In this document: positions 11,754 through 22,667 of the stretch, piece by piece
Position numbering within the stretch: position 1 is the stretch's first letter
How the letters are laid out: every line of letters begins with the position of its first letter
NCBI GenBank assembly: GCA_017979445.1
Contig: CM030711.1
Coordinates: 12,793,092-12,857,091 of the forward strand
Direction of reading: 5' to 3'
Source of the DNA: Akebia trifoliata
Taxonomy: Eukaryota; Streptophyta; Magnoliopsida; Ranunculales; Lardizabalaceae
Length of the DNA stretch: 64,000 nucleotides
Made by a program: the position numbers and the translations under genes
The notes under the pieces: model-generated
Database searches by the model: none
Told to the model about the DNA's origin: nothing
What the model saw: only the letters and a program-made list of their open reading frames with translations

Positions 11754-11838
11754 TGGGTCTTTTCCTTTTTTTTTGATAAATATAATTTTTTTTGGGTCTT
11801 TTCCTTTTTTTTGATAAATATAATTTTTTTTGGGTCTT
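11754..11838. repeat. Tandem duplication of about 40 bp
   Basis: The block GGGTCTTTTCC plus a T run plus GATAAATATAA plus a T run occurs twice in a row, and a third copy begins (GGGTCTTTTC). It lies between the last exon-like piece and the right subterminal region of the CACTA-like element. Confidence 0.85.
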
Positions 11839-12184
11839 TTCATGTTGCTAGTTGGGATCTAGGTCATCAATTTCGAAATATAGGAGTATGTCCAATATTC
11901 AACATGTGAGGGGGTAGGTGTAAAATCAAATTTTTTTATTTTCAAAAATTCTTATAGCTCACAGCCGCGACTGTAGCCAAAGAAATGATATTTTCTTTTT
12001 AAATAAATACCCAATTGCGACGGGCGCCAATCGTAGTTAAAGGTCTAATATATATATTTTTTTATAAAATACACTATGGCGACGGCCAATAACGGCTGTC
12101 GCTATAAGTCCCTTGCGTTGGAGGATCTCAGTGGCTCCCTATAACGACGGTCGGTGACCGTCGCTGTATCCCTATTTTACTGGT

Positions 12185-13945
12185 TATGGAAAATGTTTTT
12201 TTTTTTTTTTTTTTAAATCCATAAACTTGTCATTTTCTCTTTGATATTAAGTTATCTTAATTTTTTTCTCCAACAATTGAAGAACTTAGGAATTGGAGTC
12301 AACGGCTGCCTATTTAACCAAAATAAAAAATCCCTGGTTCCAGGTTTCCTTTTATTGAAATATCAATTAGAAATAAATATCTAAGAATTGGACCAATTGA
12401 GAATTGGAATAGATAAAAATTGATAGGAATCGAGATCTAAAATCATTAAAGAGAAAAAAATCTTGGATGGTGCCAACTCTGATTTGATTAATCTGAGAAT
12501 CGAACCAATAGGAATGAAAACCGATAAAATTATGGTTCCCATTGACATCCCTACTTATTAGTGTAAATTGGATTGGTCCAACACAAAACCTTCAAAACCA
12601 AAGCCTCGGGATATGTGTGGCTTGTCGACCACTTTCTGTTGGGGGATCAAGTGTGGCCTCAAGACACATCAAAAGTTTTTAAAAAATATATAAAAATCAT
12701 ATATAACAAAATGGAATTAATAATGGGGGGTGCTTTTTATTTTCAAATGGAGCTCCGAACATTCATTGAGTGAATGAACGGAAAATTAAAAGAAAAAGGG
12801 TTGATATTTTAATTAATATAAATTTAAAAAACTATTTTTTTAAAATTTACAATAAAAAAAATGATTTAACATGTTGGACCATCCAAGGTTTTTTAAATCG
12901 CTGAACAGTCCAACGTTTTATGCTTTCCTATCTATGCCCATGGCAATCTAAAATGCTCTATTGTTATTAAAAGAAACACTTTCCTTAGTAAGTTAATAAG
13001 ATTTCAGATTTTTCTAAGGGCCATTGAGTTCAAATGGATTATCAAATTGGCAATCCAACACCATAACCCTCTAGATTTCATGGAAAAATTCAGATCCAAA
13101 AAAATAGTCTCTTTTGTTCTTGAACCAAGGTTTTGAAAAAGAACGGCTATTGAACTCTTAAATTTAAAATTAAAATTTAAAAATGAAAAATAATCTTTTT
13201 AAAGTTTGTTTTTTTTTTCTTTAAAGGTCAAATAATTTTGTCCTCTACAGCCTTGTGGGATTGGGATGCCGAAAGGTGGGCTCAATGACACTTAGTACTT
13301 GAAATCTTATTAAATTAGTAAGGCTAGACTTACTCGAAATTCTATCATAATACCTAGGCTGTGTGAATCGCTAGAAAACCAAAAAAAAAAAAAAAAAACG
13401 TTGGTCAGTACAACGTTTTCAATCGGTCTTTGTAATTTTTTTTTAAAATTACTGCATTTTTGATAAATAATTACAAAATCAACTCTTTTTTTTATAAAAA
13501 TTTTCACATAAATGATAGTGACCTTGGAACATAGTTTCAAAACTCGTCCAAGACCAAGATGTATCACCTAAGTCAAACTTGACGAATGAGATAGGCGGAC
13601 AAGTCAATTTTTCGGACAAGATTTAAAGCCCTACGTTCATTTTTCAAATTTTTGAACGAGACATTTCAAACGTATTAAAAAAACTTGTCCAATATGACTC
13701 AGTATCTGACATGGACGAGACGAAACGCGAAACCGAGTTTTGGAACCATGCCTTGGAATCAACTCATAGCTAATATTTTGAGATCCAATTTCATTGCACA
13801 TTTGACTATGCTAACATTAATTTTCTCAATTGATAGATGGGATAGAAAAGATAACTTTAACAATTGAACTTTGCTATCAATAGGACATTCCTATTATTGT
13901 TTCTAAGGAAGGTAGATAGAAATCAATATTCAAAAAAATCCAACT
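12185..13945. other. Intergenic AT-rich DNA
   Basis: It contains a poly-T run (12187-12213) and a poly-A run (13381-13398). No gene, RNA gene or element border could be supported. Confidence 0.5.
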
Positions 13946-15642
13946 TGTAGACATCCGAATTTGGACGTCCATGCAAAGTGCCCAAAGTACATAAAAATTG
14001 GGATGAATCCCAAGGCCCAAACCCTAAAAAATTCACTTCTCTATCCAATAAATAGCGTAGGACCCCCTCTTACTTGGACCATGGGCTAGGAACCTCACTT
14101 CCTCACCCTACAATCTCTATTATCAACCCAACTTAAAACCATCATCACCACACCTTTCAAACCCAGTCCTAATAAAATTCAATTCAACCCAAGCCCATAA
14201 GATATAAAGCCCAATTCAAAACCCTTATCCTAAGCCTCAACAAAAATCCAACAATTACCACAATGACCAATGATCATCACAAGGGAACACCTATCATCAC
14301 CTCAACCCACCTCTCTAATTCATCTACCAATCCCATCACCTTTTTCTAAAATGCTAACTTACCCACATCTCACTTATACTTATATCATAACCTATCCCCA
14401 CCACTATCTTCAAATCCCTTATCACAAGTCACCCTCACACCCTTTCTCTCTAATCAACTCACCTAACACACACCCTCATATTTATTTGACACATGTCACA
14501 GTCTCCTCCATCTTTCAAAAAAAAATCAATCACTCTCTTACACCTCTCGTTCTTCTAACTAAAATCCACTCTATTCAACTCACTTAACATTTTATCCAAA
14601 TAAGTTGAAAGATCCAACCCATTTGGGTCACAAACAACCCACTTGCACTCCTTCAACAAATGCCCTTCCACCAACTTCAATTTACACACACTCAATCTCA
14701 CAAACTTCTCACCATTCTATCCATTTTTACCTTTTCATCTCATTTTACCCTTTAAAATTACCCCCAAAAATCCTATAAACCCCCCATCTTCTCAACAAAA
14801 GATCTCCAAATCTTGAAAATCTCTCTCAAATTTCACTCTCAACTCTTAATTTTCTCACAACCTCTATTATATAAGTACATCAATAAAATCAAGAAGTCCA
14901 TTTTTAAAAATCAATAGGAAAAAATTTAAGAAAATCAATTCAAAAAGGTAAAGTAAGGACTAAAAGAAAAAAAAATGATCCCCTCTCTCTCCCCTCCATA
15001 TTTCCCCTTTCTACTTCTCCCATATTTATTTTATTTTATTTTTCTTTTAGCCTTAAGATGGGATGAAAACCATCTTTTACCTACGGTAGATCAGGCTTTG
15101 ACTCGGTCGAAATGGTAGAGGTTGAAAAATCTTTTCAAAAAGTGTTTCTAAAATCCTTACACTAATGCATAAAACACTTTTAGACTAAGGCATTGGCCCC
15201 CTTTCTTATGAAAGTGAGCCCTTAGTCGAAGAGTCTATATTCTTCAAACATGTTTAAAGGTATGAATCATGATAGGTCCATTTCCTCAATAAGGAAATCC
15301 TCTTTGGTTTAAATTGAAATCAAAGTTCCTCGCATTTGGAGATACAAAATTGGTTTTCTAAGTTTTTTTTTTTGTATTTTCCCAAAAATAAATCAAATTC
15401 GAGGTTACCACCAACGGTGGAGAGAGTAGGGTGCCTAACACATTCCCTACCCCCTAATATGGACCATCTTACCTAGATATAGGGTGAACCAATGGCCATT
15501 ATCCACACGAGAGTCACTAATAAAAACAATCTTTCAAAAATAACTTTCTAGGTGACCATTCACACCTTTCTTTGAAAAATAATGATGGCGACTCCAAATC
15601 CAAATACTAAAAATCTTCGGACTAAAAAATCTCATGTCTACA
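13946..15642 (+). mobile_element. Solo LTR, family with TGTAGA...TCTACA ends (copy 1)
   Basis: The copy starts TGTAGACATCCGAATTTGG and ends ATGTCTACA, giving a 6-bp terminal inverted repeat. Its second half shares, in order with copy 2 (20541-22453), CAACCCATTTGG, GGTTACCACCA, GGGTGCCTAACAC, ACGAGAGTCACTAA, GGTGACCATTCACACC and GGCGACTCCAAA. The middle is C-rich and CT-rich. No internal coding region or second LTR lies next to it, so it is probably a solo LTR of about 1.7 kb. The flanks CAACT and CACCC do not match as an exact target duplication. It is old and diverged. Confidence 0.7.
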
Positions 15643-16423
15643 CACCCCATCTCAAATTTTCTTTCTAGGGAAACAAACATTGAAAATAACCGTAGGGTTT
15701 GGGTTAGTGGTGAGCATAGATAAAATTCTCTGAATTTTTCTACAAATTTATAAAATTCTTCGGACAAGTGACCAATCAATTAAATCAACTAAACGATGAA
15801 TTAATTGGTAATTTACCCATTAATTGCCAAATATTTATAATAAAAAAATTACACCTTTATCTTCAAATTTTATTTTCTTCAACATTCAAATCGTAACTAC
15901 ATGATGGGCTTTTAGGGAGTTGAATATAATGAGTTTTGGTAAGAAACCCAAAAAACATCATTTGTATAATCCAAAGAATATGCTAGAATTTATTTACCAA
16001 ACTTTGAATAGTCTATCCAAAAAATGAGAATATTAACACCAACTTTTTAAGACATCTACATAATAGTTACACCCCCAAAATTATAAATGAATTTGTTAAT
16101 ATACCTACATCTATTTCACTAACCAAACACAGTTTATTATCATCCACGATTGAACTTCTTCACAACTCGTCCTCATTGTTCTCCACACAAAACTTCACAA
16201 AGGAAAATCTTCATTCAACCAAGAGTTGCTCCAAACCTTATAAGGCATCAAACTTAGAAATACTTTTATTTGTTTATCCTCTACTTTTTAATGTGTTTGT
16301 CATGGAGAAAAATGATTGAACAGTTAAGGAAAATGGTACACATTGATTTAGATTAGGGTTAAAGCTATAATGTACAACATTTGAATGTTTAAAAACATTG
16401 ACAAATATTTTTAAAGAGTATTG
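15643..16423. other. Intergenic AT-rich DNA
   Basis: Nothing recognisable lies between solo LTR copy 1 and the MITE. Confidence 0.5.
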
Positions 16424-16431
16424 ATAACAAC

Positions 16432-16906
16432 TAGGGCTAGCAACGGATTGGTTCAATACTGGATTAGTACCACTCCAATATCGATCCAAAATTTTTAAAG
16501 CAAGTACTTGGTCGGATTAATGAATATGCGAACCAAATACAATCCATTTCATGTCATCCTTAATCTGAAACCAGTCCGAACACATTCCTTCTTTTCAAAT
16601 TATCAATTTTCAAAATATTAAAAAAAATATAAAATCATATAAATTCTTTTAAAAAAATCCACTTTCAACTACAAATATGGAGGGAACCCAAAAAGATTAA
16701 AACATTTCATCTATATGTATTTATATGAAATTAAGAAAATTAACAAAAAATATTAAAATATGTTTAGATCGGATTTTTTTTGAAGCGGATTGAGGTACAT
16801 CCGAAATTGTATCAAGTCTAAGATTTTAAGCCAAATCCAATTTTTCATACTTTTCGGATCGGATTGGTTCAGACATCGGGTATATTTTAAATCATTGCCA
16901 ACCCTA
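16432..16906. mobile_element. hAT-type MITE with 8-bp target duplication
   Basis: The left end TAGGGCTAGCAACGGATT is mirrored by the right end, whose reverse complement reads TAGGGTTGGCAATGATT. TAGGGNTNGCAA is a usual hAT terminus. The flanking 8-mers are ATAACAAC (16424-16431) and ATAATAAG (16907-16914), six of eight identical, as expected for an aged hAT 8-bp duplication. The 475-bp body has no coding capacity and holds further inverted words (GGATTGGTTC, with GGATCGGATTGG on the far side). Confidence 0.75.
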
Positions 16907-17049
16907 ATAATAAGAACTTGTTGATAATGTGTTAAATCTACAAAAGAATCATTTTTTTGTCTGTTTATGTTGACCCTGAAAGGCCGACATGTGTTAAGCC
17001 ATGATGACATGACTCGGGCGACATGGTTTAAGTCATGCCAGACTAGCCT

Positions 17050-17170
17050 TCTACAAATATAGAGGAAAACCAAAAAGACTAAAACATTTTATCTATACGT
17101 ATTTACATGGAATTAATAATATTAAAACAATATTAAAATATGTTGGGATTGGGGTACATTTGAATTTGAA
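17050..17170 (+). repeat. Direct repeat of part of the MITE
   Basis: This stretch repeats 16674-16800 in the same order: CCAAAAAGACTAAAACAT, TATCTATACGTATTTACATG, AATATTAAAATATGTT, GGGGTACATTTGAA. It is probably a second, truncated copy of the same element or a local duplication. Confidence 0.65.
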
Positions 17171-18240
17171 AATCGAAAAATGCATGAAAATATACAAGTT
17201 TTATCTAGAAGTTTTGAACAATCCAATTCATTTTAATTATAGTCATTTGATTGAGTTATTTCTTTTTTAAATTGAGTTCTTGGGAATGATTCATTTGAGT
17301 TCAAACAAATGAAATGAAATCAATCAATGGGAAAACATAAAAAAATAGAATGAAATTTCAATAGTAACCAACTTCTATTGCCATAATCCATTGAAATGAT
17401 GGTTTTTAGAATCTTTTGAACCCTAGAATCAACAAAAAATCGAAGAATTGAGAGGAGATTCGTCTTCCCTAAGGCTGTTTGGATTGAGAGAAGTGGAGAG
17501 AAGAGATCTCATTAAGAGAAGAGAAGATAAACTCAATTTCTCTCCACCATGTTTGGATTGACACGAGAGAACTTGGGAAGAGTTTCTCACCACTTTTGGA
17601 GAGAAAGGAAACTCACCTGTTTTTCTCTCTCATCTTCTCTCCAATTCTTTTCTCTTCTCTTGCACTTAACAATCCAAACAAGAAATATGAAGAGAAACTC
17701 ATTTATTTTCTCTTCTCTTCTCTCCATTTCTCTCAATCGAAACACAACGTAATGGTTCAAGCAGAAGTTCGGGTTTTAGATTTGAAAATATCAGTTGTAA
17801 TGGTGGGTCCATCTACTAATACTAATGGGACCCATTCGTCAAATATTTTTAAGTGGGTGTAGATACCTCAACAAGTGGGTGCCATTATTCTCACCCCTAT
17901 CCAAATTAGCAGAATTGAACCGAATAATTGCCGAATCCCATTATCCGAACCTTGTTACTATGGTGGTGGGGGACCTGGTTTGTTTGGGCAGAATCTAAAA
18001 CCTAAACCTAGACCCAAATCTATCCTGGATCGGGCTTTGACTAAAAAAACTTGAGCCGGATCATTATCTGGCCGTGGGTTCTCTCTCTCTCTCTCTCATA
18101 ATGTAGAAACTTTCCCAAAAGACAGATCTATCATGAAAAAGTAAAAAAAAAAAAAAAAACCGATCAAATACAACTTTCTCAATTTCAAACACGATCTTCA
18201 TCGAATAACTAAACCGAAAAACTTTAGCGAAATAGAATCA
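17171..18240. other. Intergenic DNA with purine and pyrimidine tracts
   Basis: A GA-rich and TC-rich block (17480-17750) and a (CT)n tract (18080-18097) are visible. No protein family was recognised. Confidence 0.45.
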
Positions 18241-18483
18241 ATGGGAGGGAAAAAGAGAACTATAGCTAAGGTTTCGAATTTATTACCATCAATTGAATCT
18301 ATCCTTTTTTTTTTAATCTCTGCACCAAAGCTTCCTGAAATTGAAGAATTACAGAAGAGAACTCTTCGTTCCGCCATTCTCGCTTCAATAGCTCAACAAA
18401 CATTGTTGCTGCAATCGAAATCTTTGCTTTCAAACCATATTATATATGTTTGGAGAAATCTCGTCATAGAAAAGACACATTAA
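18241..18483 (+). CDS. Short ORF of unknown function, uncertain
   Basis: An 80-codon frame starts MGGKKRTIAKVSNLLPSIES with a basic N-terminus and continues with ISAPKLPEIEELQKRTLRSA. It has a less AT-biased, more protein-like composition than nearby frames, so it might be a first exon or a gene relict. I recognise no family, there is no partner exon, and a hairpin follows at once. It may well be chance. Confidence 0.2.
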   Translation: MGGKKRTIAKVSNLLPSIESILFFLISAPKLPEIEELQKRTLRSAILASIAQQTLLLQSKSLLSNHIIYVWRNLVIEKTH

Positions 18484-18485
18484 GA

Positions 18486-18552
18486 GTTTGTGCGTGAATC
18501 TAACACCATTGATTCTACCTCGCGATTGATGGTCTTTGATTCACGCACAAAC
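18486..18552. repeat. Hairpin with perfect 15-bp arms
   Basis: Arms GTTTGTGCGTGAATC (18486-18500) and its exact reverse complement (18538-18552) enclose 37 bp. The loop itself holds a weaker ACCAT/ATGGT pair. It is directly visible. The role is unknown: a tiny fold-back element or a small-RNA-like hairpin. Confidence 0.8.
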
Positions 18553-18573
18553 GCCTTATGTGTTCCATGTCAA

Positions 18574-18579
<6 letters not shown>

Positions 18580-18613
<34 letters not shown>
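18580..18613. repeat. (GA)n microsatellite
   Basis: An uninterrupted AG run of about 34 bp. Confidence 0.95.
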
Positions 18614-18618
<5 letters not shown>

Positions 18619-20314
18619 GGAGCTTTTGTGATTATAGAACCCAAACGTATTATTTCTCCTCCTCTATATAATGTTCTCCGATCTACAGCTGTCACTTATT
18701 AATTAATTAATGAGTGGCACGTCGGCCAGTCTCACGTGACAGAAAAATAAGATTAATTAGCACCCAACGAGAGTTTTTTTTTTTTTTTTTTTCACGTAAA
18801 AATCAATCCGAGATTTTACAAAATCGTGAACTAAGAAAGCCTAAAAAGGGCAGTTTTGTACATTAGGGATGCATATATGCAGATTCATGCCATGGCTCAT
18901 TCAAGATTTTATGAAATTCCAGATTTACTTTATTTTGAGATTTTGTTGAGGGCAGATTTTCTAATTCAATTTGACAGAATAACTCAAAAACACGCTGACG
19001 TGACCAGTGCAAGATTGTAGATTTTTTTCTCGGGATACACAATTGCACCATATTTATTGGGATGTGCAGTTGTGTATCTCAAGGGAAAAATATACACTTC
19101 GTCGCGATAGTGAGTTTTTGAGTTAATTTCTCATAATTGAGATAGAAAATCATTACACATTTTTCTTCAGTGAGAGATTTTATTTTCTCAATAAAATCAA
19201 CATGAGATTCTATGGAAGTCGAATGATCAATCACATGAAGCCTAACAATGATAGTTTTCCATTAACTTTGAAAGTTTGGTATCTGTCATTTTTCAAAACC
19301 TTGAATAAACTTCAAAAGAATTTTATTTTTAAATTTTTTTTATTTGAGTTTTCCCATGAAATCTAAGAGGGCTGTGGTGTTTGGTTGCCAATGTGGTAAT
19401 CCATTTGAGCAAAATGACTCTATGAAAAGGCTTTAAAATTTTACTAAGTTAGTAAGAAAAGTGTTGGTGGAATTTTTTTTCCGGAATGACAAATGGAGGA
19501 AGCCTAATGAGGGTAGTTTTGTAAATTGGGGATACCCTCAATGCATGTGATTTGTTCTTACCTTGTTCACTTTGAAGTAAATTTTTGATGATTTAGATAC
19601 AACATTAGAGAAAGTTTTGTGATTTGATGAAAAGAATGATTGTTACGTGATGGTATCAATGGGTGTTCTATTCATTTTCACGTTAAGTTATAAAATTTAG
19701 TATTTATCAGTCAGATTAGTATTGTATTTATAATTAATTAAAATATTTTAAATAAATAATCTAACTTTATGTTATATTGTGTCGAAATATTCTCCCAGTA
19801 TGATGGCTAGAAGGTGCTAGTTAGTCTGAGTTACAAAAATTAGTATTAGTGTAAGATTATCATTGTTCTTATAATTAATTTGAGCTATTGCAGTAAATGT
19901 TGAAAGTAAATAATATAGTGTTCTAACATACTGTATCATCTTTACAATTACAACTAGTCAACCAAAGAAGGTGGAGTAGATGTGGTTCGATCGACACCAA
20001 AATTTGGATTCTAAAAATACCCCATCTTAATATTTAAAATTAATATAATCAAAGTCATTTTGGTAAAAAACCAAGAAAATTGCAATTGTATTATTATTTG
20101 TTTTCAAAATTATAAAAATATCTATGTAATCTTCACAATCACCTATTAATTAATTTTTAAATTACAAATAAACCCTTCAGATATACGTGCATTTGCAAAT
20201 CCTACCTTCTAGTTTAATATGACACATGAGCATTTTTATGATGCAAATAATTTAACTAATGGGGATTTGCATCTACAATAATCACTCCACTCATTATCCT
20301 AGTGAAAATGTAGA
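18614..20314. other. Intergenic AT-rich DNA
   Basis: No gene or element border could be supported. Confidence 0.5.
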
Positions 20315-20540
20315 TTATTTAGAATTCATTATTGGATTTATTCAAAACTATTTCTATAATTTAAAAAAATATTACTTAATGTAAATTTGTGTAAAAAATA
20401 CTTATTCTTTTCGTTATTTATTTATTTATTTATTTCTGTTTTTAATAACGGGGTGTCCGGGCCTGTAGAGTCGACTAGGGGTTGAGACAACTAGCCCCTT
20501 AGTATCTCTTCCAAATTCTCCAGGTGCATGCAATACCCAC
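20315..20540 (+). repeat. Direct repeat, left copy flanking solo LTR copy 2
   Basis: It starts TTATTTAGAATTCATTATTGG and ends GGTGCATGCAATACCCAC. The same unit returns at 22453-22667 right after the LTR. This copy has an extra TTTA microsatellite stretch. Confidence 0.9.
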
Positions 20541-22453
20541 TGTAGACACCCAAATTTGACTGGGCCCTCAACATAGATGTCCCAAAATTCGTAAAAAATT
20601 AAAATAAGCCCCAAACCTTCAAAAATGTAGCATCTCTTATCATTTTTTTTTAAATAAAAACTCCTCACCACCCTTCTACATTCTTCAATCCATTCAACAT
20701 AAGCCTAAATCCATTCCTATTCAACCCATCACCTAAGGCCATTGGTTCCTTACCCTAATCCAAATCAACTTAACCCAATACTATCCTATCCAAGTCCAAT
20801 CATTCCTCTCAAACCCAAACCCATTACCATTACTATTCAACTCACTACCCAATTACCTATCTAAGTCCAACTCTCAACCCAACCTAACATTACAACCAAT
20901 CAACATGATCATCAAGGTGGGATACATGTCACCATCTCAACTCATCTCCCGCATCCCATTATCTATCCCATCACCTTTTCTCTAAACATCATCTACCCAC
21001 ACCTCCAACCCATACGTCCCCTAACATACCCTCATCATTCCTTATAAACACATATTCTCTCAAATCAAACACCTCTTACCCATACTCCTCCCCTAACCTA
21101 CCTTCATCATTCCCTATAAACCCTCATTCTCTCAAATCAAACACCTCATCCCCTCCTATCAACTCATATAAATCTCTAATCTCTACATATCTTGACACAT
21201 GTCACCATCTCCCTCACCCTCCCAAAATCTAATCAACCACCCTCCTATATCACCTATCATTTTAATTAAAACCCACTCCCCTTTCACCTCACCAATCAAT
21301 CACCCTTTTAAAATCTCATTTTCTCAACAAAACATTATTTATTCTCTTTCACCTAACATTCAACCCAAATAGGTTGAGAGATCTAACCCATTTGGATTAC
21401 AAATAATCCATTTAACCCCCCTTACACAAATGCCCCTCCACCACCCTCAATTTACAAATTCCTTTTCTTACAACTCTTAAACCATTCTCCATTTCATTTT
21501 TTCACCCAACTGTACCTTAAAAATACTTTCCAAATCTTATAAAACCTCCTTATTCTTAACTCACAAAACCTAATGAAAAATTAAAAAAAATCCACTCTCA
21601 ACTCACCTCTCTATTCTCAACTACTTTCTACTCTACTCTCATACTCTCACATTATTTTAAAAAAACATAGTCATATTTTACTAAGGACTCAACTCAAGAA
21701 GACATAAAAGAAGAAGAACAAGGAAATAAAAGAAAACCTTGAAAATTCAAGGTGGGTCAAAAGAATACAAATCTCCTTCCTCTCTCTTTACCTTCTCCAT
21801 ATCCCTCTTCTACTATCCCCTTCTCCCCTTTAATGTTTATTTTGAGAAAACTTCTAAGATGTAATGCTCCCCCTTCCTTATGTCCGATAGATCAGACTTC
21901 CGTTCTATCGAAAGTATAAGGGTCATAACCACCTTTAAAAAAACAAAATCGATTTAACCCATCAAATTGTTTTGAAATGCTCGGCATTTGGATCCTTCTC
22001 GACTTATGAGAATGGACCTATAACTAAAATCAACACTTTTAAAAATGTGTCATTCCCAAGGTTAAGAATCTATAAAGATCATCTCCTTCAATAGGATGAT
22101 CCTATAATCAAGTAAAAAATAAATTCCTACTTAGGGTACAAGTTATTAACATGTGGCACTTTATTTTTATTTTGCATTTTCATCAAAAAAATTGTCAAGT
22201 TAAGTTGAGGTTACCACCACTTGGTGGGGAGAAAAGGGTGCCTAACACCTTCAATTTTCTCCAATCGAGCCGCTTACCCCGATCTCAAGTTGATTAGCAT
22301 CTTATCCGAACGAGAGTCACTAAACGCCAAAAATAACACTTTTTCTAAAAAATATACATTGGGTGACCATTCACACCCTTTTACAAAAATAAATGGTGGC
22401 GACTCCAAACCTTCGTAGAAGTGACACTCGTAATAAAAAATCACGCATCTACT
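20541..22453 (+). mobile_element. Solo LTR, family with TGTAGA...TCTAC ends (copy 2)
   Basis: It begins TGTAGACACCCAAATTTGAC and ends CACGCATCTACT, corresponding to the TCTACA end of copy 1. The ordered landmarks shared with copy 1 include AACCCATTTGG, GGTTACCACCA, GGGTGCCTAACACC, ACGAGAGTCACTAA, GGTGACCATTCACACCC and GGCGACTCCAAA. Length is about 1.9 kb. No retroelement coding region is attached. Instead of a 5-bp target duplication it is bounded by a direct repeat of more than 210 bp. Confidence 0.72.
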
Positions 22454-22667
22454 TATTTAGAATTCATTATTGGATTTATTCAAAACTATTTCTATAATTT
22501 AAAAAAATATTAATTAATGTAAATTTGTGTAAAAAATACTTATTTTTCTCATTATTTTTTTTCTGTTCTTAATGACGGGATGTTTGGACTTGTAGACTCG
22601 ACTAGGGGTTGAGACAATTAGCCCTTTAATATCTCTTCCAAATTCCCCAGGTGCATGCAATACCTAC
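22453..22667 (+). repeat. Direct repeat, right copy flanking solo LTR copy 2
   Basis: Same order of sequence as 20315-20540, with roughly one difference in ten bases, many of them C/T or G/A. It ends GGTGCATGCAATACCTAC, after which unrelated sequence starts. Confidence 0.9.

Larger units (their letters stand above)
7080..12184 (+). mobile_element. CACTA-like transposon carrying several host gene fragments (non-autonomous)
   Basis: The left end starts CACTACAAGAAATATG, the classic plant CACTA terminus, followed within 60 bp by subterminal GCGAC/GTCGC words. At 11960-12170 the same words cluster densely in both orientations (GCGACGG, CCGTCGC), ending at about 12184 in a degenerate terminus whose reverse complement reads CCAGTAAAATAGGGATACAG. 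A 3-bp target duplication could not be read, so the right border is approximate. No transposase-like ORF is present. The 5.1-kb interior holds, all in plus orientation, BI-1 exons, a reductase exon and further exon-like pieces with splice borders. Capture of gene pieces by CACTA elements is established in plants. The element call rests on the left terminus and the subterminal repeats. Confidence 0.65.

Noticed and set aside
14270..14587. 105-codon open frame rich in His, Pro, Ser and Thr
   Set aside because: It arises from the C-rich, G-poor middle of solo LTR copy 1. No motif, and stop codons are simply rare in that composition.
16753..17073. 106-codon minus-strand frame
   Set aside because: It runs across the MITE border and its target duplication, so it cannot be a conserved gene.
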